Below are positions 6,879 to 12,360 of a stretch of 12,360 bases of DNA, piece by piece (position 1 is the stretch's first letter; each line of letters starts with the position of its first letter). The stretch is from positions 1 to 12,360 of the forward strand of contig LKMY01000029.1 of assembly GCA_001564205.1 (NCBI GenBank), given 5' to 3'. Position numbers and translations under genes: made by a program. This DNA is from Nanohaloarchaea archaeon PL-Br10_U2g5 (GTDB taxonomy: Archaea; Halobacteriota; Halobacteria; Halobacteriales; Haloferacaceae). A model generated the notes under the pieces. That model saw only the letters and a list, made by a program, of their open reading frames with translations, had not been told where the DNA came from and searched no databases.

Positions 6879-6917
6879 ACCGCTGCGGTTTCGGACCGGC
6901 TGCCACCGACGGAGCCG

Positions 6918-7190
6918 CTACGAGATGGAGTACGTCGCGGCCGCCATCAACAGCATGGCGAGACCGAGCGCAAGGAGCATCACGTATGTGAGCGAGCGGT
7001 TCTCCCACCGGAGGTGCTGGAAGTAGCCGACGATCAGAACGGACTTGATCACGGCGGCGACCATCGTCCCGGCGAACGCCTGCCCATAGGTAAAGAACTG
7101 GTCGAACTCGAAGAAGATGAACTTCGAGGCCGCCAGGACGAGGAGCGCGACGTAGATCGCGGTGTATAGTTTCACGGAGTCGGACGCCAT
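6918..7190 (-). CDS. coxD: Cytochrome c oxidase subunit IV family protein
   Basis: A 90-residue membrane protein with three helices, about residues 8-26, 37-58 and 66-87. The stretch AAVIKSVLIVGYFQHLRWEN (45-64) matches the signature of prokaryotic subunit IV (COX4_pro), where a Lys in the second helix is followed by a His-Leu-Arg turn. It has no cofactor ligands; subunit IV is a small peripheral subunit that stabilises the oxidase. The frame extends to 7232, but CTTTAAG at 7215-7221 lies 25-31 nt before the ATG at 7190 and acts as a likely TATA box, so 7190 is chosen. It is 2.7 kb from coxAC and on the opposite strand, so it needs separate transcription. Confidence 0.85.
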   Translation of the reverse strand: MASDSVKLYTAIYVALLVLAASKFIFFEFDQFFTYGQAFAGTMVAAVIKSVLIVGYFQHLRWENRSLTYVMLLALGLAMLLMAAATYSIS

Positions 7191-7212
7191 TGCTGAGTGT
7201 ACCTTCGTTCGC

Positions 7213-7221
7213 GTGCTTAAA
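7213..7221 (-). promoter_or_regulatory. TATA-like box for coxD
   Basis: On the minus strand CTTTAAGCA lies 23-31 nt upstream of the ATG at 7190. It implies a leaderless transcript and excludes the longer N-terminus up to 7232. Confidence 0.5.
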
Positions 7222-7354
7222 GAACTAACCATCCGATGGGGCGGTGGATCCCATCGTGGCGGATCGTTGCAGCGTCGCCGCGGCCCCGCCGAAACGCCTA
7301 TGACCGTAACCGGCCGAACTCGTACCGGTCACAGACCGCCGACCAAACGATACC

Positions 7355-7873
7355 GTGGACCCCCTCGAACCGACGGACGACCTGCTCGAATCGCTGTATG
7401 TCGTCAACAAGGTCGCAAAACAGCTCGCGGACGAGGCGACCGCCGCCTACGAGCGCGGCGACATCACCGAGAGCAACGTCAACGCCGCGCGTAAGGACGC
7501 GTTGTACCGGACGAAGACCACCGTTCTGAGCCGGATCGTCGCGGACGATCCCGCCCACGTGGTCGGAGAGTACCACTCGGTTCACGGCGACACGTGGCTG
7601 TTACTCACCGTGAACGGCTGGGAGTTCCATCAACCGCCGTACGCGTTCGGGACCGATCTCACGGATCAGATCGAGACGGTAAACGACATCAACGAGCCTC
7701 GAAACGTGCCATACGTTCGCGAGGCAGAAGTCAAACGCTCCGATCGTTCACTAGAGGAGGCGCTCGTTCGCCTCGCCGGGCGCGACGTGAACGCGAACGA
7801 ACACCTTGCTCGGCCGACGATCAGCGGCGAGCGAAACCAGCTCGTCGATGTTCGCTGGTCGTGTCTGCGGTAG
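7355..7873 (+). CDS. Uncharacterised soluble acidic protein (172 aa)
   Basis: I do not recognise the family. The product is a 172-residue cytoplasmic protein with no signal peptide or membrane helix. Residues about 8-65 look alpha-helical (LLESLYVVNKVAKQLADEAT, then a helix rich in Ala and Lys). Residues about 66-125 look beta-rich: VGEYHSVHGDTWLLLTVNGW, followed by YAFGTDL. The rest is helical and basic-acidic mixed. H74 and H77 are close together, but no metal site can be claimed. The start is a GTG at 7355; no in-frame ATG precedes the conserved-looking region and no clear TATA box is visible. It is divergent from coxD across 164 bp and converges on the dioxygenase gene. Confidence 0.7.
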   Translation: MDPLEPTDDLLESLYVVNKVAKQLADEATAAYERGDITESNVNAARKDALYRTKTTVLSRIVADDPAHVVGEYHSVHGDTWLLLTVNGWEFHQPPYAFGTDLTDQIETVNDINEPRNVPYVREAEVKRSDRSLEEALVRLAGRDVNANEHLARPTISGERNQLVDVRWSCLR

Positions 7874-7916
7874 CGACCGGAGGGCTCTCGGGCTGTGTCG
7901 GGCGACTGTCAGACCG

Positions 7917-8870
7917 TCACTCCGCCGCGGGTGTCGCGGTCTCCAACTGAGGGAGTCCCGCGGCTATCTCTTCGCGGCGCCCTTCCAGCCACTCCGGTAA
8001 CACGAGCGATTCGCCGAGTGACGCCTGCGGCTCGTCGACGTCGTAGCCGGGCTCCGCCGTCGCGAACTCGAAGAGAACGCCGCCGCGTGTCCGGGCGTAC
8101 ACCGAGCGGAACCACTTGCGGTCGATGACTTGACTCGGCCGGAGCCCGTGCTCTTGGAGCAGTTCGCGCCACGACTCCTGTTCCGCGTCGGTGACGCGGT
8201 AGGCGACGTGATGGACGGTGCCCGCACCGGGAGTCCCCTGCGGCGTCGCGGGGTCGGTCACGATGTCGACGACGAAGCCGACGTCGCCGTCGGTCTCGAA
8301 GCGACGACGGTGACTGGCCTCATCGGCGTCGGTCTCCTCGTAGCCCATCGCTTCCAGCAGGGGAACCGTCGACTCGGCGTCGGACAGCGAGAGCGCGACC
8401 GAAAAGAAGCCGCGAATGGCGTGGGCCGCAGGGACGGACCCGGTCGGCGGATCGCCCGCCGGGGCGTCTTCGCGAGCAACGAGCTCTAGTGGAAGTCCGT
8501 CGGGGTCTCCGAACGCTATCACCTGGTCCTCGAACCGGTCAAACGTCTCGGTGTCGAGGCCCTGCTCCGCGAGCCGATCAGTCCAGTACGCGACCGACCC
8601 CGCGGAGATCGTGAACGACACCGTCGACGCCTGTCCGACACCGGGTCTGCCCGCTTGGGCACCCACGTACGGGAAGAAGGTCATGCTGGTTCCGGGGGTT
8701 CCCGCATCGTCGGCGTAAAACAGGTGGTACACGCCGACATCGTCTTGGTTGACGCTTCGCTTGACGAGGCGAAGTCCGAGTGTATCGGTGTAGAATGCGT
8801 GGTTCGCGGTCGGGTCGCTCGCGATGGCAGTCACGTGATGGATCCCGGGTGTGTCGAGCTGTGGAGTCAT
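7917..8870 (-). CDS. VOC-superfamily ring-cleaving dioxygenase-like protein
   Basis: A 317-residue protein of the glyoxalase/bleomycin-resistance/dioxygenase (VOC) superfamily, closest in pattern to the MhqO/YkcA-type extradiol ring-cleaving dioxygenases that act on catechols or hydroquinones. Two paired beta-alpha-beta modules are visible. The first begins GIHHVTAIASDP (9-20) with FYTDTLGLRLVKRSVNQDD (26-44). The second contains GTVHHVAYRV (217-226) and GVLFEFATAEPGY (264-276). The likely metal ligands are one His of H11/H12, one of H220/H221, and E268. Length is normal. The frame extends to 8912, but ATG 8870 with MTPQLDTPGIHH matches family N-termini, and GAGTACAAG-like bases about 25-33 nt upstream could be the TATA box. 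True substrate unknown; lactoylglutathione lyase-like activity is less likely. Confidence 0.88.
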   Translation of the reverse strand: MTPQLDTPGIHHVTAIASDPTANHAFYTDTLGLRLVKRSVNQDDVGVYHLFYADDAGTPGTSMTFFPYVGAQAGRPGVGQASTVSFTISAGSVAYWTDRLAEQGLDTETFDRFEDQVIAFGDPDGLPLELVAREDAPAGDPPTGSVPAAHAIRGFFSVALSLSDAESTVPLLEAMGYEETDADEASHRRRFETDGDVGFVVDIVTDPATPQGTPGAGTVHHVAYRVTDAEQESWRELLQEHGLRPSQVIDRKWFRSVYARTRGGVLFEFATAEPGYDVDEPQASLGESLVLPEWLEGRREEIAAGLPQLETATPAAE

Positions 8871-8948
8871 ACATCCAGTACGCGTCGCGGCTACTTGTAC
8901 TCGCACGAACACGAAGCGAACCGGGTGACAGCAGTGTTACTACGATAG

Positions 8949-8966
8949 CCCCGCTCGGCCGCGGGG
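8949..8966 (-). terminator. GC-rich hairpin downstream of halocyanin
   Basis: CCCCGC at 8949-8954 pairs with GCGGGG at 8961-8966 around a 6-nt loop. It lies 13 nt after the halocyanin stop codon. No strong U-tract follows on the minus strand, so it may be an RNA 3'-end stabiliser rather than a classic terminator. Confidence 0.35.
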
Positions 8967-8979
8967 TTCGACTCTCGAG

Positions 8980-9474
8980 CTACTCGACGACTTCGATCGC
9001 GCCGAACATGCCGTTCGCCTCGTGAGGGGTACAGACGTACAGCTGAACCCCGGCCTCGTCGAAGGTGTGCTCGAACGTTTCGCCGGCGTCGTCGACGGCG
9101 TCGCCGCTCCGAAACTCCGACGAAGAGCCCTCGTCGGATTCGACGTTGTGGGCTCCGCCCTCTCCGGTCCACTCCCAGCGGACGGTCGTTCCGGCGTCGA
9201 TGCGGATCGCGGCCGGGTCGAACGCGAAGCCGACATCGCCGGCGCCGACGTCGATGGCGACCTCGTCTTCTCCCGTGAGGTCCATGATCGTTCCGTCGTA
9301 GCCCCGAGCGTCGGTGAGGTAGTCGTCGATGGCCTCCGGGACGTCATCATCGCCGTTTCCGCCGTCGCCGCCGTCGTCGCCATCATCGTCGCCGGCGCAC
9401 CCTGCGAGGGCACCGATCGTCACTGCGGCTCCGGTTCCCACGAGATACCGTCGTCTAGACAGTCTGTTTGTCAT
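8980..9474 (-). CDS. Halocyanin (Tat-exported blue copper lipoprotein)
   Basis: A type-1 copper protein of haloarchaea that carries single electrons on the outer face of the membrane, the likely donor to the CuA oxidase in this window. Numbering from the ATG start at 9474, the N-terminus has a twin-arginine motif (SRRRYLV, 6-12) and a lipobox LAGC with C26 as the lipidated residue. An Asp/Gly-rich tether (about 28-44) follows. The cupredoxin domain ends in YVCTPHEANGMFG, giving ligands C148, H151 and M156 with H109 in GAHNV. All four copper ligands are present. A GTG one codon upstream (9477) is the alternative start; ATG is preferred because TTTGTAAGG about 26-34 nt upstream fits a TATA box. 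Divergent from the nuclease-like gene. Confidence 0.93.
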   Translation of the reverse strand: MTNRLSRRRYLVGTGAAVTIGALAGCAGDDDGDDGGDGGNGDDDVPEAIDDYLTDARGYDGTIMDLTGEDEVAIDVGAGDVGFAFDPAAIRIDAGTTVRWEWTGEGGAHNVESDEGSSSEFRSGDAVDDAGETFEHTFDEAGVQLYVCTPHEANGMFGAIEVVE

Positions 9475-9498
9475 CACCCAAATGTAGGGGCTCGAGCC

Positions 9499-9508
9499 TT
9501 ACAAACCC
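9499..9508 (-). promoter_or_regulatory. TATA-like box for halocyanin
   Basis: On the minus strand TTTGTAAGGC lies 25-34 nt before the ATG at 9474, consistent with a leaderless transcript. Confidence 0.4.
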
Positions 9509-9569
9509 CTTGACGAGTGGGAGAATCTGAGAACGCTCGGCCGCTATCTGTCGAATCGATCGTGATAGA

Positions 9570-9588
9570 TGCCGAATAGCTGTCGGCA
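9570..9588. repeat. 6-bp inverted repeat in divergent promoter region
   Basis: TGCCGA (9570-9575) and TCGGCA (9583-9588) form a perfect inverted repeat with a 7-bp spacer. It lies within the 257-bp gap between halocyanin and the nuclease-like gene. It could be an operator or a chance palindrome; the rest of this gap shows only the two core promoter elements. Confidence 0.25.
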
Positions 9589-9697
9589 CGGCGGGATCGA
9601 CAGCGCAGTCTTTGCGGTCGACCGGCTCTCTGCGGCCCTCAGACCGACGACTCCCCGAACGAGGGTGAATCGCCCAGGTACCCCGTCGACTCCGGCG

Positions 9698-9706
9698 ACT
9701 TTATCG
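9698..9706 (+). promoter_or_regulatory. TATA-like box for the nuclease-like gene
   Basis: CTTTATCGG lies about 26-34 nt upstream of the ATG at 9732, the normal archaeal spacing for a leaderless start. Confidence 0.45.
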
Positions 9707-9731
9707 GCCGCGGGGGTCCTCTTTCACCCGT

Positions 9732-10319
9732 ATGCGGGAAGACGAACTGGCGACGCGCATTGTCGACCACTACGCGGCCGCCTACGACGGCCCGGAAATA
9801 CGGCTCGAAGAGCCGTACGACGCGGAGGGCCGCCGTGGGGTCGTCGATCTCTACGTTCGTCTCCGAACGCCTGCGCGTGTCGATTACGTCATCGAACTCA
9901 AAAGCGACGCCGCGATTCGGCGGGCGACCGGCGCGAACGAGATCCTCCGGCAGTACCGGCGGATGGAGCGCTACTTCCACGCCGATGACGCGCATGCGCT
10001 GCGACCGAAGCTCGGTCGAACCGAGCCGGGCGCTCACTTCCTGCTGTGTTTCGCGCCGACCCCGACCTGCGTCCATCACGTCGCAACCCACCGGTCGCTG
10101 TACGGCTCCGTCGACGAGGCGGCGCGGGTCGATGACGTGCCAGCGACTCGGACCGTCGGGTTTCTCACGGGGCTCGATGGTGACCCGGCCGATCTCGGCC
10201 TCGTCTCCGTCAACGGCGACGCGGCGTTCGGGTCGGCAGCCTTTCTCACTGCTGTCCCGGACGGTTCTCGGCTGGCCGAGAGCCTCCGCGGCGTCGACGA
10301 CGAGCTTGTGGAGTTCTGA
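9732..10319 (+). CDS. PD-(D/E)XK nuclease-like protein
   Basis: A 195-residue soluble protein with the core pattern of the PD-(D/E)XK nuclease fold. D39 lies at the end of GVVDLYV, E55 and K57 in YVIELKSD on the next strand 16 residues later, and Q74 in ILRQYRRM on the following helix. An acidic residue in the first helix region (E22, E26 or E27) could complete the site. The C-terminal half (about 100-195) shows FLLCFAPT and VGFLTGLDGD, with no known domain. The family includes restriction, repair and recombination enzymes as well as inactive members, so a DNA target is likely but its role is not. No methyltransferase or other defence gene is adjacent. It is divergent from halocyanin and converges on the gene at 10456-10908. 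Start ATG 9732 is supported by a TATA-like box. Confidence 0.75.
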   Translation: MREDELATRIVDHYAAAYDGPEIRLEEPYDAEGRRGVVDLYVRLRTPARVDYVIELKSDAAIRRATGANEILRQYRRMERYFHADDAHALRPKLGRTEPGAHFLLCFAPTPTCVHHVATHRSLYGSVDEAARVDDVPATRTVGFLTGLDGDPADLGLVSVNGDAAFGSAAFLTAVPDGSRLAESLRGVDDELVEF

Positions 10320-10352
10320 TGATCCCGCAGGGTCCAACGACCGTCGACTCGC

Positions 10353-10447
10353 GCGCGGCTCACATCGACGATCGCTACGACCCAGCGTGACCGGCTGGCG
10401 CGGCTCACATCGACGATCGCTACGACCCAGCGTGACCGGCTGGCGCG
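10353..10447. repeat. 45-bp perfect tandem duplication
   Basis: Two identical 45-bp units (10353-10397 and 10398-10442) are followed by 5 bp of a third. The unit starts GCGCGGCTCACATCGACG and ends GTGACCGGCTG. The array fills most of the 136-bp gap between two convergent genes, starting 33 bp after one stop and ending 8 bp before the other. Across the junction GTGACCG and CGG-C-TCAC can pair as a short hairpin with one bulge. The identity implies a recent duplication. It is not a CRISPR array: there are no spacers. Confidence 0.9.
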
Positions 10448-10455
10448 TCGATCGA

Positions 10456-10908
10456 TCAGCCTGAGAATTCGGACTCGCTCACCCGCACGGTCACGGTTTC
10501 GTCGACGTCTCGGAGATCGTACTCCGGGGTCTCACCCTGTGTTCGTCGGACGTACAGCGGCTCGACCGGCCGCCCGTCGACGAGACCAAACAGCTTGAGC
10601 CGCTGGTCTGTCTCCTCGGGGGGAACCTCGCCGTCCCGTACCTCGCGTGCGAGGTCACGCGAGAGCCACTCGTGGGCCGAGATCGACGGCTCACCGACGA
10701 GTGCCTCGTCGACGAACCGAACGAGATACCAGTTGAGGTCATTTAACAGCGAGACGGCCGCACCGAGACTCACCGTGTCGACGGCGAGACTGTTTACGAA
10801 CGGCTCCTCGATATCGTAAGTCGCGAGCGCCTCCCGAGCCGTCTCCCGCGAGAGCAGCTCGTAGGTGAGATTCACGTCCGGATCGCCGAGGAGACACACT
10901 CGCGTCAC
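10456..10908 (-). CDS. Conserved haloarchaeal protein, DUF5804-like
   Basis: A 150-residue soluble, acidic protein of unknown function. The stretches MTRVCLLGDPDVNL (1-14), YELLSRETAREALATYD (16-32) and AVSLLNDLNWYLVRF (51-65) recall a haloarchaea-specific family I know as DUF5804; this assignment is from memory. No catalytic or metal motif is evident; C5 is the only cysteine. The start is a GTG at 10908. An upstream TTG at 10935 would add nine residues, but it overlaps a TATA-like ATTTGTGG (10930-10937), so the GTG is preferred. It lies 78 nt downstream of the S-adenosylmethionine synthetase gene on the same strand and probably has its own promoter, though read-through is possible. Its 3' end abuts the 45-bp tandem repeat. 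Confidence 0.75.
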   Translation of the reverse strand: MTRVCLLGDPDVNLTYELLSRETAREALATYDIEEPFVNSLAVDTVSLGAAVSLLNDLNWYLVRFVDEALVGEPSISAHEWLSRDLAREVRDGEVPPEETDQRLKLFGLVDGRPVEPLYVRRTQGETPEYDLRDVDETVTVRVSESEFSG

Positions 10909-10986
10909 ACGCTCTCGGACTCGCTCGTTCCACAAATCGGTTGTGGTCTCGTGAGTTGCTCTAGAGGCACTGTACCGCCTGACGGT

Positions 10987-12189
10987 TCAGAACGTCGAGA
11001 CGTCGCCGTCGATGACGCTACGTGTCACGTCGCTGACGTTCTCTAGCTCCTCGTCGATAATCTCGAGCACCTCCCCTTCGATGTCGCCCAATGCGACGCC
11101 GTCCTCGGTGACGAGTTGCGCGTCGGCGACGTGCGGCTCGTCTATCGGGCGGCCGATCTGCGAGAGGAGCCGGACCTGCAGGTCGCGGATCCCGTCGACA
11201 TCGTCGGTGACCGACTCGGCGATACGCGTCGACAGGAGGTTGTATATCTTCCCGATGTGGTTGACCGGGTTCTTCCCGGAGGTCGCCTCCATCGACATCG
11301 GGCGATTGGGCGTGATGAGCCCGTTCGCGCGGTTGCCACGCCCGACGGAGCCGTCGTCGCCCTGTTCGGCCGAGGTGCCCGTGACGGTGAGGTACACCGA
11401 CCCCTCGTCGTAGTCGTCGGCGGTGTTGACGTCGACGTGGACCGTTCGGTCCGTGTGCGACTCGGCGAGCCCTGTGACGAACTCGCGGACGTTCTCGACG
11501 GCGTCGTCGTAGTCGTCGAGACCGTCGACGTACTGGTCGACCATCGCGGCCGCCACCGTGATGTCGATGCGGTCGCCCTCGCGTTTGCCCATGATCTTCA
11601 CGTCGGGCCCGAGCTCGGGGTGATCGTCGTGATACGTCGTGTTGAGCGCCCGCTCGGCCTCGTGAACGATCGTCTCCGTTTCGGTCAGCGGCGCGTGGCC
11701 GACGCCGAAGGAGGTGTCGTTCGCCATCGGCACCTGTTGGGTCTCCTCGCCGAAGACGTCCTGAAGGTCGCCCGATCCCTCACCGAGCTTGGCGTCGACA
11801 ATGACGTCGGTGCCGTACTCCAGCTCCGGGATCGCCTCCGAGAGGTAATCGCGCGCGGCCGCCAGTGCGGTCGAGTCGACCGGGAGCTGCTCGCCGTCGT
11901 ACTCTTTCGTGGCGCGACCGACGATGAGCACGTATATCGGCTCGACGACTTCGCCACCGCCGTACGCGGGCGCCGCCCGCCCGGCGACGAGCTGCGTCTC
12001 GTCCGTGTTGTAGTGGAGCACCTTCCCGACGCGGTCCAAGTAGAGCTGCGAGAGCGCCCGCGAAACCGACTCAGCGATACCGTCGCAGATAGAGTCCGGA
12101 TGTCCGATACCCTTTCGCTCGACGATTTCGACCTCCTGGTCTTCGACCGCCCGCCGGTCGAGGCGGCTGACCTGAATATTCCGATCCAT
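10987..12189 (-). CDS. mat: S-adenosylmethionine synthetase, archaeal type
   Basis: Methionine adenosyltransferase: makes S-adenosylmethionine from ATP and L-methionine in the cytoplasm, the methyl donor for RNA, DNA, lipid and cofactor methylation. The 400-residue length is typical of the archaeal family, which is very divergent from bacterial MetK. Signature blocks are intact: [18 protein letters not shown] (24-41) near the N-terminus, [10 protein letters not shown] (132-141), [15 protein letters not shown] (154-168), and the glycine-rich block [12 protein letters not shown] (283-294) continuing into [20 protein letters not shown] (297-316). No truncation or frameshift is seen. The ATG at 12189 follows a good TATA-like GTTATACTG at 12215-12223, giving a leaderless mRNA. 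The neighbours are a DUF5804-like gene downstream and a probable aminotransferase upstream, each apparently separate. Confidence 0.96.
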   Translation of the reverse strand: MDRNIQVSRLDRRAVEDQEVEIVERKGIGHPDSICDGIAESVSRALSQLYLDRVGKVLHYNTDETQLVAGRAAPAYGGGEVVEPIYVLIVGRATKEYDGEQLPVDSTALAAARDYLSEAIPELEYGTDVIVDAKLGEGSGDLQDVFGEETQQVPMANDTSFGVGHAPLTETETIVHEAERALNTTYHDDHPELGPDVKIMGKREGDRIDITVAAAMVDQYVDGLDDYDDAVENVREFVTGLAESHTDRTVHVDVNTADDYDEGSVYLTVTGTSAEQGDDGSVGRGNRANGLITPNRPMSMEATSGKNPVNHIGKIYNLLSTRIAESVTDDVDGIRDLQVRLLSQIGRPIDEPHVADAQLVTEDGVALGDIEGEVLEIIDEELENVSDVTRSVIDGDVSTF

Positions 12190-12213
12190 TGCGTTCCGAT
12201 ACTCCGTCGGTCG

Positions 12214-12223
12214 CAGTATAACT
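12214..12223 (-). promoter_or_regulatory. TATA-like box for mat
   Basis: On the minus strand GTTATACTGC lies 25-34 nt before the ATG at 12189. It is one of the clearest core promoters in the window. Confidence 0.6.
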
Positions 12224-12282
12224 TGCGGAAACCTCCTGCCCCGTTCTAATACCTACGAGTTATTTCTTGGCAGATATCCCCG

Positions 12283-12360
12283 CTACGTTGCCGCCTCGTA
12301 CGCTTCGCCCATCACATCGAGCGCCGCCCGTAGCTCCGCCTCGTTGGTCGCGTACGAGAT
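12283..12360 (-). CDS. C-terminal end of a probable PLP aminotransferase (partial)
   Basis: The last 25 codons of a gene that enters from beyond the right edge, ending in TAG at 12283-12285. The readable tail begins ISYATNEAELRAALDVMG and ends EAYEAAT. The pattern R/I-[IL]-S-Y-A-T followed by an amphipathic helix is the usual C-terminus of class I/II pyridoxal-phosphate aminotransferases of the aspartate aminotransferase group. The catalytic region is outside the window, so substrate and intactness cannot be judged. It is upstream of mat on the same strand with a 93-bp gap that contains a mat promoter and a T-poor 3' region. Confidence 0.6.
   Translation of the reverse strand: MSYATNEAELRAALDVMGEAYEAAT

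Noticed and set aside
7917..8870. Dioxygenase-like gene considered as glyoxalase I
   Set aside because: The length of 317 residues with two paired modules and the N-terminal HHVTAIASDP pattern fits ring-cleaving dioxygenase-like VOC proteins better than the shorter glyoxalase I.
9346..9391. GC-rich near-triplet repeat in the halocyanin gene considered as a microsatellite
   Set aside because: It encodes the Asp/Gly tether after the lipobox, a normal low-complexity linker of halocyanins.
9569..9988. 139-codon frame overlapping the nuclease-like gene
   Set aside because: The composition is Arg/Pro-rich, it overlaps a better gene in another frame, and no promoter fits its start.
10353..10447. 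Tandem repeat considered as a CRISPR array or attachment site
   Set aside because: The units are directly abutting with no spacers, and no cas gene, integrase or tRNA is nearby.
10936..10986. Short gap between mat and the DUF5804-like gene examined for a terminator or RNA gene
   Set aside because: Only a 4-bp stem could be drawn and no T-tract follows; nothing supportable.
11116..12249. 377-codon frame on the plus strand opposite mat
   Set aside because: It is the antisense shadow of a fully conserved mat gene; its composition (Val/Arg/Asp runs) is typical of such shadows.

Overview
The window reads as ordinary chromosome of a halophilic archaeon (class Halobacteria; a Halorubrum/Haloferax-like genome is a guess). 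The signs are high GC, strongly acidic proteins, a Tat-type lipoprotein halocyanin, a fused cytochrome oxidase subunit I+III gene, an archaeal-type S-adenosylmethionine synthetase, and promoters in which a TATA-like box lies about 25-35 nt upstream of the start codon, implying leaderless mRNAs. I see no rRNA, tRNA, CRISPR, insertion sequence or prophage.

Layout. A small uncharacterised protein (60-260, +) converges on a four-helix membrane protein (305-760, -). A 185-bp divergent promoter region then leads to the oxidase operon, coxB (946-1713) and coxAC (1710-4217), with a 4-nt overlap. Both oxidase genes have strong Shine-Dalgarno sites, unlike most genes here. Facing them is a membrane protein with a C-terminal zinc ribbon (4264-4761, -). 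Next come a 46-residue single-helix membrane protein (4841-4981, +), an NAD-dependent epimerase/dehydratase-like protein (5054-6046, +), a GNAT acetyltransferase with a Cys4 tail (6098-6847, -), and a subunit IV-like oxidase protein, coxD (6918-7190, -). The rest is an uncharacterised soluble protein (7355-7873, +), a VOC-fold ring-cleaving dioxygenase-like protein (7917-8870, -), halocyanin (8980-9474, -), a PD-(D/E)XK nuclease-like protein (9732-10319, +), a 45-bp tandem duplication (10353-10447), a conserved haloarchaeal protein (10456-10908, -), S-adenosylmethionine synthetase (10987-12189, -), and the 3' end of a probable aminotransferase (12283 to the window edge, -).

How the genes fit together. 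CoxB (CuA), CoxAC (haems, CuB and subunit III), CoxD (subunit IV) and halocyanin (blue copper) form a plausible complete terminal respiratory branch. Halocyanin would be the membrane-anchored donor that replaces soluble cytochrome c. The set is spread over 8.5 kb on both strands, with unrelated genes between. The small membrane proteins at 305-760 and 4841-4981 are candidates for accessory roles by position only.

Points that deserve a second look: the oxidase keeps the D-channel residues and all metal and haem ligands, but has leucine where A-type oxidases have the K-channel lysine, and arginine-glycine where the non-redox Mg/Mn ligands normally sit. Other points are the unlisted 46-residue gene, the 45-bp duplication between convergent genes, and a paired GTATAC element in the promoter region upstream of coxB. 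I found no convincing sign of a wholly new multi-gene system.
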